In this document: piece by piece, positions 21,840-33,561 of the stretch
Position numbering within the stretch: the first letter of the stretch is position 1
Layout: the number at the start of each line of letters is the position of its first letter
Source: Polymyxa betae
Taxonomy: Eukaryota; Endomyxa; Phytomyxea; Plasmodiophorida; Plasmodiophoridae
Length of the DNA stretch: 51,668 bases
NCBI GenBank assembly: GCA_003693705.1
Contig: RBZT01000094.1
Span: 1 to 51,668 of the forward strand
Direction of reading: 5' to 3'
The notes under the pieces: generated by a model
The model's input: the letters and a program-made list of their open reading frames with translations, nothing else
Database searches by the model: none
What the model was told of the DNA's origin: nothing
Translations under genes and position numbers: made by a program

Positions 21840-24800
21840 ATGGAGCCCGTCAGCTTGAAAACAACTAGAAACGGTGTGCAGAGGCGCTGCTGGTGCCAAA
21901 CACACAAGTGCAGAGGAAAAATTAGATATCCAGACACCTGGGAGAAGCATAGAAATGAGGACATTTTGCTTGTTGAAAACCAGCAACAAGATTGCATTCA
22001 GCAAGACATCCTGTCAACAGGTCAATGTTCGCAAGACAAAGGACCTTTATCCCACGAAGCCATGCTGGACGATTTCCCGGACTGCCGAGACGACCAGAAC
22101 CCGTTGGGCTTCGACGATCTGCCAGGTCTGGTTTCCAATGTTGTTTATCTGACACAATCATCTTACAAGCATTTTGCTGCCAGATACGGGCAATGCTGTA
22201 ATAAAAGAAGATTCAGATCAGTCCGACGACGTCATCTCTGAGGAAAGTTCGGCAACCGAAGTATCTCATGGGTCTTCGACTCATGAAACAGAATCTGTCA
22301 TGTCTTTTCAAAACCGGTACTCTGATCCGGAAAGTCAAGCAAAGTTCAAGTTTGATGGCGAAATCCTCAAAGCAATGAATAGTGCAAGAGCGATGTTACA
22401 GGCTTTGCCGGATATTCATGACAATCAGCTATGCGTGCTAGGAATCGAAAGCATTCGCCATTTAGAGGCAATCAAGTGCAAGAGTGTGCAGTTTGCCGAT
22501 TTGCGATTCCGCTGAAGCATCAACAGTAAAAACTTCGAGGAGTTGCTCAGCCTCCATTTACACGAGATGTCCACAAAGCCAGAGAATGAAACGGTGATTC
22601 CGATTCCGATATACAACAGCTTTCAATCAAACTAGAAAGAAGCAAATGTCATCATACTACGAGATCATTTCATGGCAAGCCAATTTCCTTGGAATCCTGT
22701 CCCAACGGTCATTGTATCTATGCTTTGGAACACGAGAATGAGGAGAGATGTCCAGAATGTCTCTGCGACAGGAAGCATTCAAAATCATTTATGTACTGGC
22801 CGATAACTTAGGATCTTCATGTAACCTAACAGTGCCGACTAACGCCAGTCTTAGCTTTTCTTAGATACGATTCTCATTCCCCTCTATCGCCAAGATGTTC
22901 TGGGAAGGTTTCAGGAACATTTGCAATCTTGTACGAAGTTATCAGGAGACAGGTATCAAAGAAGAGTTAATACACGATTGGGTGCATGGTGATCTTTTCT
23001 ATGATTTTTTGTTCCATTTCATCGAGCTGCAATGACAACGCCAGAGAGCAAATCAGGTATCAGCTAGAGTACTGCAAAACTGTAAGTTGACAGCTCACTT
23101 TCTTGCAGGGTTCGATCAACTAGTGGTGGCACAGTCCCATTGCTACGATGGTGCCAAAGTTCAAAACTCTTCGAAAATCTCGATCTGGCCACATTTATTC
23201 TCGTATCTGACCTTGCCACCTTCAGCCAGGTGTAAACCCTCTTCTGTTGTCATGACATCTTGTTTGTACTTCTCCAGCCCCGCATCCTTCAAGTTGATAG
23301 CTTATGAGATCAACATGATTAACAGGAACGGGCTCGTAGTATTTGATTCGTCTAACTCCAGATTGAAAAGGGTAATTCGATCTCACTGTTGCTAATCTTG
23401 ATGATTGCTGAAAACATGTCAGGTCAACAATGTCATTTTAATGAACAGCATGGCCGACTTACCTGCAAGGTCTAAGGCATTGCGGAAGGCAGGATCATCT
23501 AATATTAATGGGGCATGTGTCTGCATGATCAAGGGTATCAGATGTTTCCGAGGATTGCTTTCTGCCACAAAAACAGCCTCTAAGAAAGCCCTTCGATATT
23601 CCTCAGTGTATTGGTGATAATCGAAAAGAGCCCGCGCCTTCTTTGTTTACAAAAGAAAAAATATTCCACCTTGATATCATCCTCCATGAACATGATTCTC
23701 GCAGGCTCGCGATCTGAAGCATATGAATTGCAAAGAAGGAAGGAGCGGATCCTCCAGTGTCGGAATGATGATTTAAGCGTCTTCAAGCCTTACGACAGAA
23801 CCAGGGATAGCGGTCATCCATACAAGACTTCTGGTTTCTTCGGCGATATGCTTTTTCGAAAGATCTGCAATCAAGCTGGGATCCTAGCCGTTGACACATT
23901 TTGCTATGACAGAACGTTTGCAAAACCCTAATAGAAGCATTGGACTGCGAGGCTGGTGGTTCTGGCGTGGCATTCGATGTTAATGCTCGTGAGGCTGAAC
24001 AAGCTCTGAATAGGCTGCCATTGGTTTGGAACCCAAACGCTCCACTGCCTTGGTCATTGGTGAAGGCCAGCCGATCGCAAATATCAAACAGACTCAAGAA
24101 TCTTACAGCCCCAGGATTGTTCGGTTCCGACTCTCATGCTAAAAACCTGCAAAAGTCCCTATATTCGCTGTTTGACAAGCTGTCGGATTGTTTCTGCTTA
24201 ACGCTTAAGCGGTCTCAGATTCCCAACCTTCAAATTCAGCTTGTAGAAGCTTTGAGTCTGCTGGAGCAGGTCATACGTTACACAGCAATGGTATTCTTGA
24301 CTGATTTTACTTGTGCACCTCAGAGAATGCCAAGCATGGTGATGACGCTCCCGGTTCATTTCGTTCTACACATTGTTGAGCACATTCTTCAGGATTTGGG
24401 TCCGTTATCTGGAGCATCGTGGAATTTTTGGTCTGAGAGATGCGACCCACAAAATCGATGAGCCATGCTTCCAAGGGGCAATCGGTCAATATAATGAACT
24501 TCTTAGAACAAGTCGTCGCTGCTTGTTTTAGGTAATCGTGACACTGAAAACATTTGTCAATTTCAGCTAGGCTGATTTTATAATTCTATCAGGCACGAGC
24601 ATCACATTCAATATTGTCATACTGCTGAAAGGATTTGGACTTTTGGCGCATCTGATGATAACTATGATGAGACAACATGCAAAGGGGACATCACTCCATT
24701 CCAGATGAAACCAGATGATCTGCAGCTAGGTCAAGTTCTGCTTCTTCCTCTGTTGGTTTGAATTTTACTAACTGTGATTTTAGGTCGATTGCATGAAAAA

Positions 24801-25533
24801 TTTTTTGAAGCCGTTGAGGAGTACCGTCAGGCAGTCTTGATGGTTAATTCTCAAACTGAATCTCCATATACTGGTGCTACGCTTGCAAAGCAGGTACCAT
24901 TTTCATTGTGTTCCGATAAGAATTCGGAAGTTATCTGGTGTGCAATTCTGACCATTTTATTGTTATGAGATGTAGTCATGGCACTTTAGAACTATATTTA
25001 GTGAAAATAACTTTCATCATTTATGTATTTTGAATAAAGCTTGTTATCCTCTTTTGGAATGCTTAGTGGATGTCCTATAAATGAATATATACTTAGGGCA
25101 TTTCAAAATAACTACACATATAACGCATCGTGGAAAACTATTTCGCTCCCGACAGTACGAACGAGATAGAATTCGTAAAACCAGTAACCACATGATGCAA
25201 GTTACAGTGGAGGCAAACACCATTCAGAAATCAGTTTGGTTCGGATCGTCATTATGGTTTCCCTCGATAAGAGCTAAAGATGATAGCGCCGTAATGATCC
25301 TAGCTTTCACAGTTTGGTATAGGTCGCCGCAGAACAAACGTGTTGCCTTCTCTCTAGATGAGGAGACCAGCTTACCAGTACTTATCCCGATGACGCCGTC
25401 CGAAAACCAGGATTGGTCGCGGTGGGATTTCATAGACAATGTGGAACCTGTTAACATAATGCTTGGGAAAATCCAAGGCCAGAAAGTTTATTTCGTTATT
25501 CGAGCTGGGCGATCAGAAGGGATGGGACATTGA
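21840..25533 (+). pseudogene. Tnp2-type transposase, copy B ORF2
   Basis: Transposase of a CACTA/Tnp2-like DNA transposon, read over several frames. In order: CWC-x2-H-x-C-x-GKIRYPDTWEKH at 21.9 kb; an acidic linker; a helical region with SIRHLEAIK (22450); CPNGH..CPEC zinc ribbon (22.7 kb) and FMYWPIT; NRNGLVVFDSS (23.3 kb); MADLPARSKALRKAGS (23.45 kb), equivalent to the DLPAR.K motif of Tnp2; VLHIVEHILQDLGPL then WNFWSER (24.4 kb), equivalent to the conserved HL..D..GP...W.F..E motif; and a C-terminal domain with YFVIRA (25.1-25.5 kb). An intron at 23372-23422 joins LKR to VNNVIL. Remaining breaks may be unrecognised introns or mutations, so activity is doubtful. TIRs were not found. Confidence 0.75.
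23372..23422 (+). other. Intron in the Tnp2 transposase (51 nt)
   Basis: GTAATT donor and ATGTCAG acceptor. Removal fuses SNSRLKR in frame to VNNVILMNSMADLPARSK. Confidence 0.65.
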
Positions 25534-26084
25534 TATTGAATCAATAAAGTTACAGCAAACTGCAACATCTTTAAACTATCATGGCGATACAGTGAGGAGA
25601 AGCGAAGAATCAGAAAACTCAGCCCGATGTATTAGCGACGATGAAGACCATACAAACAAAACTAACAAGAAACCTGAACCGAGCAGTAGCAACGAGAATA
25701 AAAATATGTATAGATAACACAGTACCGGCAGCATGTCCAAAAGAGTATCACCAATTTTAACAGTAGAGAGGCGACCCAATCGCTGGCAGAAGAAAATTCC
25801 TTTCTAAAAGTAGCACAAGAGCCACAAACTAACAATAATACAGACCAAACTAGCAACTTAAGCAGAAAAATCGACCAACAGCGAAACAAAATTATAAACT
25901 TTACGAAAATTAGCAACTGAAGCAGGAGGAAGGACCAGCTTTGAAGCGACCGAACCAGCATGAACAGGAGCCAACCAGAGATGGGAGCAGCCACAAACCC
26001 ACGAACAGCACCTTCAGTAGCTGCTCAGCACTCAAGATTGCGGCAGCAAGAGATGAAGCTGTGCTGTAGTAAACAACAAACTAT
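25534..26084. other. Tail of copy B and repeat-poor AT-rich stretch
   Basis: A frame overlapping the end of ORF2 (25463-25717) is acidic then Asn/Lys-rich and ends at 25717. The rest holds no recognised gene. Confidence 0.35.
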
Positions 26085-26904
26085 CACATGCGGTCCATGT
26101 TTAAAAGAAGGCATCAGCATATAAACATCTTAACTGAATAAGCATTGGGATAAAACGATAAAATTTTGGAATTGGGCAACTGAGAAGATAATTGTGAATA
26201 CTTCGACCTTCTTAGTCGTCGCGGCCACCGACCCCAGCCATCGCTTTACCTATAGCAAGAGTAAGTCAGGAGCAAACTTTCTAAGCATGAACTAAGCTAG
26301 ATAACTCAAGATTCAATCTAGAATCAATGACCGGTAGGGCCATTATAGAGAGACAATGGTTGTCATAGGAAATCGTCTGAATAATCAAAAAACCACATAC
26401 AGTCCATGTTTATCAAAAGACAAAAACATAGCAAACGTTTTAACTTAATATACATTGAGACAAAGCGATAAATTTTGATATCGGGCATAGCCGCCCCCGA
26501 ATAGATGAAAATTGAGAAATTAATAGTGAATACTTCAACTTTCGTCGTCATCGCGGCCACGGACACCAGCAAACGCTTTACCTATAGCAAGAGTAAGTCA
26601 TTAACAAACTTTCTAAGCATATTCCAAGCAAGCTAACTCAAGATTCAAACGAACCAATGACCGGTAGGGCCATTAGAGAGAGATAGTTTTTTTTAGGAAA
26701 TAGTCTAAATAATAAAAAAACCACATACAATCCATATTTAACAAAAGACAACAACCTAATAAACGTTTTAACTTCAGAAACATTGAGACAAAACGATAAA
26801 ATTTTGGAATTGGGGATAGCCGCCCCCGAACAGATGAAAATTCTGAATATAATTGTGAATACGTCAACATTCTTCGCCATCGCGGCCACCGACCCCAGCA
26901 TCGA
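26085..26904. repeat. Tandem repeat of about 310-330 bp, 2.6 units
   Basis: Units start at 26085, 26394 and 26722, each opening with CACAT..(A/G)TCCAT. They share GATAAAATTTTGGAATTGGG, ATCGCGGCCACCGACCCCAGC and, in units 1 and 2, CTTTACCTATAGCAAGAGTAAGTC and ATGACCGGTAGGGCCATTA. Unit 3 is cut after CCCCAGCATCGA. No coding sense. It may be a subterminal repeat of the neighbouring Tnp2 element or a small satellite. Confidence 0.85.
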
Positions 26905-26990
26905 GATCATTAGCGAATGAGCACCTATGAAGCTTCTTATTCAGAAACAGTTTCGCTTTACAACAGTGATATATTTACATTTTCTGTTTA

Positions 26991-27371
26991 TTGTTGTTGC
27001 TGTGGTATATTGTGATTTACAATCGCAAGAAAAAGCAACTAGTTTCTTCACAGAAAGCAGAATTTAGCAGAGCCCTAACAGCGTGGAATGCTACTTCGAG
27101 GCGCACTTCTGGAAAACCGCAGAGTTTTTGCAGACACATCATTATAATGCAGAAATACGCATTGATTCACAAAAACCTGCTGATAAATGCGGAAAAAGCA
27201 GAACTGCGCGTTCCGGTGCTTGGGAGGCATGATTCTGATACGTTTGATAAGTTCGCTATTGGAAGAATGGCGACCTCAGGACAACGACTACCAGAAGAGA
27301 GGAATCCGCAAACAACGGTGGATGACAGAAGGATACATCTTGACGTAGACCCATGTGTTTGCGAGAGTTAA
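26991..27371 (+). CDS. Hypothetical 126-aa frame with N-terminal hydrophobic segment
   Basis: The frame starts MLLLWYIVIYNRKKKQ, a short hydrophobic run before a basic cluster, as in a signal anchor, then becomes polar and ends with a LDVDPCVCES tail. No domain or RXLR-type effector motif is seen. It lies in a zone of relics, so chance is a real possibility. Confidence 0.25.
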   Translation: MLLLWYIVIYNRKKKQLVSSQKAEFSRALTAWNATSRRTSGKPQSFCRHIIIMQKYALIHKNLLINAEKAELRVPVLGRHDSDTFDKFAIGRMATSGQRLPEERNPQTTVDDRRIHLDVDPCVCES

Positions 27372-27859
27372 ATATAGATTTTTAAAAGCCCGCCCAAAAT
27401 ACTCTCTGGCCTGATTTAAAACTGGCCCAAAATAATATTATCCGTCGTATGATTGATGATGAAATGGCTTGCGCGGATTTAGGTTACTGAGATGGCCGCT
27501 CTCGAATGATGACCCATTCCGAAATCCAAGCCATGAAGAAAAAGTAATCAACATTGAAATGCATGTCATTGCAGCTCGTCATGAAACAGCGAACTGTCGA
27601 CTGAAAACATTTGGCTGTCTTGGCGTGAAGTATTTTCGCAACGGGCGCAGCTTCCATTCGATTGTATTTACGGCATGTGGCAATCTCGTGTAGCTGCATT
27701 GGGCTGAGGAGACGATTTTTGACTGGCGTACAAGTGTTGCAAAACTCAAAAATAGTGATTAAAAATTAATTTGCTTTTCTTGCAGTGATAAAAAATAAGC
27801 TAAGGTTTTAGTTTCATACTATTTTGCGAAAACCGTAGCATCCTGGTCAACTGCCGAAT
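27372..27859. other. No recognised gene
   Basis: Short frames on both strands (74 and 71 aa) overlap each other; neither is assignable. Confidence 0.3.
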
Positions 27860-28095
27860 AGCTGGTACCTGAGAGTTTTTGGATGCTGAGCGTGCGTCCA
27901 CATTCGAAGAGAAACGTCGGAAATTCGACCTTAAGGCGTCAGCTGGTATTTTTCTCGGATACGCCATCGGGCAGAAGGGCTTACATCGTACAGGACTCGG
28001 AGAGCGGAAAAATAATGAGCAGCCGTGATGTTACGTTCGATGAGAACAAACTCCCAGAAAAAAGTAGACAGCTCTCGCAGTTGTCGTGTTATTGA
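27860..28095 (+). pseudogene. Copia integrase C-terminal fragment
   Basis: Across two frames it reads KFDLKASAGIFLGYAIGQKG and then YIVQDSESGKIMSSRDVTFD, the conserved GIFLGY ... R.V.FDE region between copia integrase and reverse transcriptase. One frameshift separates the halves. Nothing of the reverse transcriptase follows. The same region is seen at 37250-37340. Confidence 0.8.
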
Positions 28096-28377
28096 CCGAG
28101 ACTTGGTGGGATCCAGAGAATTGCAACCAACTTCTGGTTGAGCTATCGCGGCTGCATTTGGCTGGTGGTTAATCTGGCCAGTATTATGAGCCATGGCGAA
28201 ATTCCGGAGCAGTGTCTAGTTAGACATTTTGCTTGGATGGATATTTTTGTGCGGAAAAAGTGAGGGCTATCTTTTTACTGATGCGAACGGTAACCTTTCA
28301 AGTACAGGGCCTTTAATTTAAAGTAAGTTTGTGCGAATTCTTTTTACTTTAAATTTTGTATTTAAAATATTTTACAG
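28096..28377. other. Upstream region and first intron of the next gene
   Basis: Contains a GTAAGT..TTTTACAG intron of 55 nt at 28323-28377. The preceding exon is not defined. Confidence 0.35.
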
Positions 28378-29338
28378 ATTTAAGAATGCGGTCGCGAACG
28401 TTATTCAGCGGCAAGGGCGATGGGGTATTCACACGATGCCGAAAACAGGATATGTTTGGCGTTGTGGGGTGAAGGCGATCTATCTCAGATCATGATGTCT
28501 GACCGTCACAAGAGCCTGAATTCTGCAAAGAGATATTTCACTGACGAGTTGTCACTTCGGATATCGCAAAACGTGAAGAGTATGTAATATTAGATGATGT
28601 TTTCATGATTCTGATATTTTGTAGCGACGGTTTTCTGCTGCGCTACAAATTCAAATGGCGTCCATTTTTTATCGACAATCCGGGTCCTGCAATGGCCGTC
28701 ACGATAAACGCACTTGATCATGACGACTTTTGTTAGTGGCCAAGAAATTTGTCGAGCGAATAGTTACGCAAAGTGTGCTGGACTCCCGACAGACACTCAA
28801 CCTATTTGCGCTGGGAAACGCCGTGATTCGTTATGATGAATATGGTGATCCTGACTCTTATTTGCAGCAATTGTTCGCAAAGATTGCTGAAGGTGGCATG
28901 GGTGATGTTGCGAATGAAATTACACGGGTTCTTGCCCGAAAATATTCCAACACATTCGCCCCAGCTGTCGTGATGACCCAGGCCGAGCCCGAAAATGCGG
29001 ATTCCGATGATGACAGCATCAGAGCGCCGAGAGCTGTTCCAAGGCCCCAGCCCAAACGTCGTCGTCTGAACGCTACGGTTGATATCGATGAGCGGAAAGA
29101 CATCTCCAAATGCAAGAATACGATGGAGAAAGCTGCGGCCATTAATAGAGTGTACGATATCTCCGAGAGTAGCGGCTCCAGCGTCAATGACATGATACCG
29201 GCACTACTACGTTCTTTATACTCTGTTATTGACCGCATTATGAACTGTCTATCATGCCACTGTAATGGCGCGATTGACGAATTTGTTCGTCCTTGGGGCA
29301 GCAAGATTACTCATTCGAACTTCGGCAGAGAGAAATGA
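28378..29338 (+). CDS. Unknown gene with short introns (probably decayed)
   Basis: After the acceptor at 28377 the frame reads RFKNAVANVIQRQGRWGIHT to a stop, then MSDRHKSLNSAKRYFTDELS. A 41-nt intron (28584-28624) leads to IDGFLLRYKFKWRPFFID and ALDHDDF. One frameshift later comes a 200-aa frame from 28730: a helical head (VAKKFVERIVTQSVLDSRQT), an acidic then basic linker (DSDDDSIRAP..PKRRRL, a possible nuclear signal) and a C-rich tail (MNCLSCHCNG), ending at 29338. AATAAA follows at 29410. No known family is recognised. Long open frames and splice sites argue for a real gene or transposon-borne accessory gene; the stop and frameshift argue for decay. Confidence 0.45.
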
Positions 29339-29409
29339 CCTGGCTTAGGTGGCAGCAAGCAGGTGTGCGGGTTTTCCGGATAATGTATTATTTATCCAAT
29401 ATTACCTCA

Positions 29410-29415
29410 AATAAA
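29410..29415 (+). terminator. Polyadenylation signal AATAAA
   Basis: Perfect AATAAA 72 nt downstream of the stop of the unknown gene. Confidence 0.4.
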
Positions 29416-29648
29416 GCTATCTGTTTGATTCCGTACCGGAAGTCTTAATCCTCATCTGCGCCCATATAAAATCGCATAATCCTTAAGGCTCCGGACCCAA
29501 GACCCATCGGCCACCAAACCTCCCTATAAATCGATAGATCTCATCGTCTTCAGCAAGATTATTGATAAAAATATTAATTATTTGCAGAAATTTAGTGAAA
29601 AACTTTGAATGAAGGGGCATATTTTTGGCAGCAGTGTGGGGGATTGTC

Positions 29649-29700
29649 AGGCCTCTTTATTTACGGATATTAGGCCTAAAAGTTCTTAAAATCCGTAAAT
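29649..29700. repeat. Left end of the hAT element
   Basis: Starts AGGCCTCTTTATTTACGGAT and folds through ATTTACGGAT (29659) and ATCCGTAAAT (29691). The same AGGCCT..TACGGA ends bound the 964-bp element at 4389. A matching right end was not found before the copia relic. Confidence 0.65.
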
Positions 29701-29780
29701 AGAGTGCGAGTTTGATACTTAAATAACGGATATATTGTTATTGTCGGGATTAAAGAGGTAGACCGTAGACTTCGATCTTC

Positions 29781-31863
29781 ATGCTACACAAACGATCCAC
29801 GCCTTTTCAGATATGGGGATACGAGCGACTCAGCATTGCCGGGAGCGTCCATCGGTGGTCAAAAGCTGCCGAATGCCTCTTCTGTGTTCGCCTCGGCAGA
29901 GAGGAGAAGATCGGAGCCAAAAGGAAGCGCACTCAGAATGTTAAATTCTTCACTGCCCCTTTCCGTACGGATAATTACTCTCAGCATCATCAAACAACAT
30001 CCGGAGCGTTGGGAGCACTATCGAAACTTGGATGAAAGTGAGAAGCGAGAATACTTTGCCAATGTTCGTCCTATTAAAGAAACATTGCATTTAATATTTC
30101 TCCGGTAAACAAGTGTGCAAAATCCATTTCACCGACGCAGCGATTGTCGACGTTATCATCGGCGAAATGCTTTGGGACCCCGACAATATTGAGGGAGGAA
30201 CACACATTCGTATGATGAGTGCCTTTGTTGACCTCAGAGATGAAGCCGAGAGTCTTCAAGCTGGGGAAGGTGTCGGTCGATATCGTACCACTATCAAGTC
30301 TGTTTTTAGGAAACCTTCGATTATTACGTGGTTATTTGACTTGGCTTGCTTATAGGAATTCCTTACAATTCGGACTTTCAGTAGACCACTTTTCTGTCGG
30401 TTGCTCGTTTCGACAAACAGCTATCGGTTGACAGCTCCACTGAGGAAACCATAGCAAAATATGCTCGTTACGTTTGCGCTATTAGTTTGCAATCGATTGC
30501 AGAGCTGTTGAGCAAAAGATGGGACTTTGCTGTCGCTTTGGATATGTCTACCCATCATTCGACTTCTTATCTGGGTACCCGTCTTCGAATGCACACCTGT
30601 TCGACCGGCATTTTTATCGGCCATCTCTTAGCTCTGCCGATTTACGGACGCCGCACTGCGGAAGATTTTTTCGAGACCTGCTTTAACGCGCAAGACGCCC
30701 TCTGCTCCTCTTGGCCTGATTTTATTATTGGAATCACATCCGATTGGAAAACAAAATGACAAGTTCGATATCTGGTGTTGCTACTCGTTTTGAACGTGTT
30801 GAGAATCAAGGGTTTCTTCGAATCTGGTCTGCGGCTCATCAGCTCGACATCGTTTTGCAAAAAGCTTATTATCGGTATGGGAATGACGAATTCTATTGTC
30901 GGCTTACCTATGTAATTTCATATCTTCGGCGTCAATCGAATCTCTTCAACGATATGGGAACGAGAGCGCCTAAGGTTCCTGACACCAGATGGGAATCAAT
31001 GTTTAATGTTGCTTCCTGGTTTAAAATGCACCGAGTCCGGATTCTAGATCATTTCCGAGAGAAACACCCATCCAGCGAGCCTAATCCTCAATGGTGGGTG
31101 ATGTTAATGATTGTACAAGAGCTTTCTGGCCGCTGCCGAATCACCATTAACGCTATTCAAGGCCATAAGACAACGGTGGGCGCTCAGAGAAACGAACTGT
31201 TCCGTCTTTATGTCGATCTATTGCATCAAATTGAAGGCCAAGAACCTTGAGTTGCGGCGGAGGTGCTCGTCTTGGACGATACCGGGGCTGTTTCAGAATG
31301 CCGGGGCTTGTGGCGAGTTATCAGAAATAACCCGGGAGTTCATCCTCGATATGGACTCTTTTGTTCACGAACGAATCGACGATATGCGTTCCGACGCTTT
31401 CGATGAAATAGTAACTGATACTGCACAGCTCTACTAAGAATCTGATTCGAGAATCAGCGTGATTGTTGCAGAACGCGATTCCCAAAAAAATCCTAGTTCT
31501 GTACCTATTCCCGAGGTCCTACCGCAAGCGCTGGCATCACAAAGACCGCGTGATTTTTGTGCAACGGTTCGCGAGCAGACTCCTCGGCTGCTGACTACTT
31601 GGTCCAGGACCGACATCGCCAAGATCGAACAGGAGCACAAACAACTGGTTGCATCATATCCCGGCGAACAAATCCTACGTCAGGTGCTAAATGAATTGGG
31701 ACCTGAATCTAGCTTTGAGAGCAGCGAAAAGTGGTTCAGAACCGCTTTAAATTCCTCGAAAGATTCTGTGGAGGTATCGCTTCAGGACCTTGAGTCCGAC
31801 CCCAACAATGCGGAGATAAAAACCGCAATCGAGAGGCTGTATCTGCACTTTTTCAGTTCATGA
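29781..31863 (+). pseudogene. hAT transposase relic
   Basis: A BED-like zinc finger opens the protein: CLFCVRLGREE, then TQNVKFFTAPFRTDNYSQHH and HPERWEHYRNLDESEK across a frameshift near 30000. The catalytic half has SKRWDFAVALDMSTHHSTSY (first Asp), WPDFIIGITSDWKTKMTSS (second Asp; the usual SDG reads SDW), FLRIWSAAHQLDIVLQKAYY, YLRRQ and DTRWESMF, and a C-terminal part with REQTPRLL and EQEHKQLVASYPGE. I recall this layout from oomycete hAT proteins. At least five frame breaks occur. The final hAT dimerisation domain is missing and the frame closes with TGA at 31861-31863. Confidence 0.8.
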
Positions 31864-33561
31864 TGTCTGCAGCACAGACCAATAGACATGAAACCACCCT
31901 CGCAGACCGCAATACCAACTCCGAAGGCGCACACCATTCCGGCTGGCTCCGAAGCCACTCAAATGCCAATCATTTGCTACTGGGATCACTTTGTGAGTAC
32001 TTCAAGACTCTGACTGCTGACTGCCCGGATATATCATGAACCTGGCAGCGTCTCCTTAAGCATTTCGAATGCAAGGCAGCAGATGATATTCTCTCTTCGG
32101 AAGCTGATTTAAAACGTCTCACATTCAATGACGACTTTGATATTTCGGAGTTTATCAATCAAAACCAGCTCTTTCGCAATTCTTTATCAAGTTGTGGATA
32201 TTGTAGGGCTCTCATTTTCGCATACTTTGGCTATCAAGCAGTTTCGATGAATTTCTGGATATTCTAAGGGCTAGAATAAGCAGAAAATTAATACAACTCA
32301 TCTTCGTTATTATCGTCTCAGGCTTGAACGTCAGATTGCCACACGGAGCTCCTATCACTGACTCAAAATAATTTCTTACTATCATCAAGAATTACCATCA
32401 GGTATGAGAAGCTTTCGTGATGCAATTATGAACGGATCACCCTAACTCCGGACGTATGCGCACCTGGAGAGATTGCTCTAAAAGTTCGCTAAGGATAATC
32501 CGGTCTCAAAAGGGCTCAAGGCGCCAACACGGCCACGATTTCCGAGCCCCGGTGCGGTTACTGCAAGCGATCCGGACATCACAAAACAGAATGTCGCCAG
32601 CGCACTCATTTCTGTCGACTTTGCAGAACGACCGGACATTATGAGAAACGTTGCCGTTCGAATCCGCAACGATTCTCAAGAGTCACTCATCATATCAACA
32701 GCGCATTCAACCTTGTTTCGAGCAGTTATCGCGATAATGGCAAATGGATAATCGATAGCGTCGCCTCTACGTCCTTATGCCCCAATATGAAGCCAACACG
32801 CAAGGTGTTTGGAGAACACATTTCACTGGTTAATGGCGACAGTGTTCCAGTCAACAGTCGCGGCTCAGCGGACCTCGGATTCCGCGTGAGTAACGTTTTG
32901 CATGTCCCATCTGCCAACAGAAGTCTTCTTTCTATCGGTCAAGCCTATGCTGATCATGGAGATATCGATCGCGCCATTTTGGATTTCAAGCATTGCCTGC
33001 TTGAGAAAAACGTCCGAATGACTGCCAAAGTCCAATTGCAGAACGGCCTGTACGTAATAGACGGCCCGATGAATCATGCCGTATACACGGATTCCGCGAA
33101 CATGGACATATGTCATAAACGACTCGCACATGCCCCAAATCCGGTACATCATCGACGCCATCAACAACCGCGCCCTCATTGGTTGTGTCCGTTGTCGGAA
33201 CGAAACCTGGTGCGTCATGTGTCGGTACCGCGTGCGCAACCGGAAAGTCCGCTAAGCTTCCGTTTGAACCCCGAGACCATTCCCGTAGGGCGACTCAACC
33301 AGGGAGAGATCTTCATGTTGACATCTGCGGACCTATGACGACTCGCAGTATCGAAGGCTCTCGCAACGGAAGGCCACCTGTCGACGAATTCTCACGATTT
33401 GTCACTGAATATTTCCTATACAAACGGGTTACTGCTTCTGATCTGATTATTGGAGTGTATCAAATTCTACGAGACCCAGATCATAGCAACAGTTATTGCT
33501 AGCCAAGCCCACTACGCCGGAGAGTTCAAGTCACGATACTTCGAATCATGCAATGCTGTCA
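31863..33561 (+). pseudogene. Ty1/copia relic (gag, protease, integrase start)
   Basis: The gag frame begins with an ATG overlapping the hAT stop (TGATG). A capsid-like stretch near 32040-32160 (LLKHFECKAADDI, FDISEFINQ) precedes two tandem CCHC knuckles at 32550-32655 (CGYCKRSGHHKTEC and CRLCRTTGHYEKRC). The protease motif is WIIDSVAS, so DSGA has become DSVA. Next come NVLHVPSANRSLLSIGQ and LQNGLYVIDGP, the pre-integrase region, HKRLAH, a zinc site relic, DEFSRFV and AGEFKSRYFESC near the second integrase Asp, where it stops. No reverse transcriptase follows. Frameshifts are scattered through it. Confidence 0.8.

Noticed and set aside
26991-27371. Secreted oomycete effector candidate
   Set aside because: The hydrophobic start is a poor signal peptide, and neither RXLR nor LFLAK-type motifs are present.
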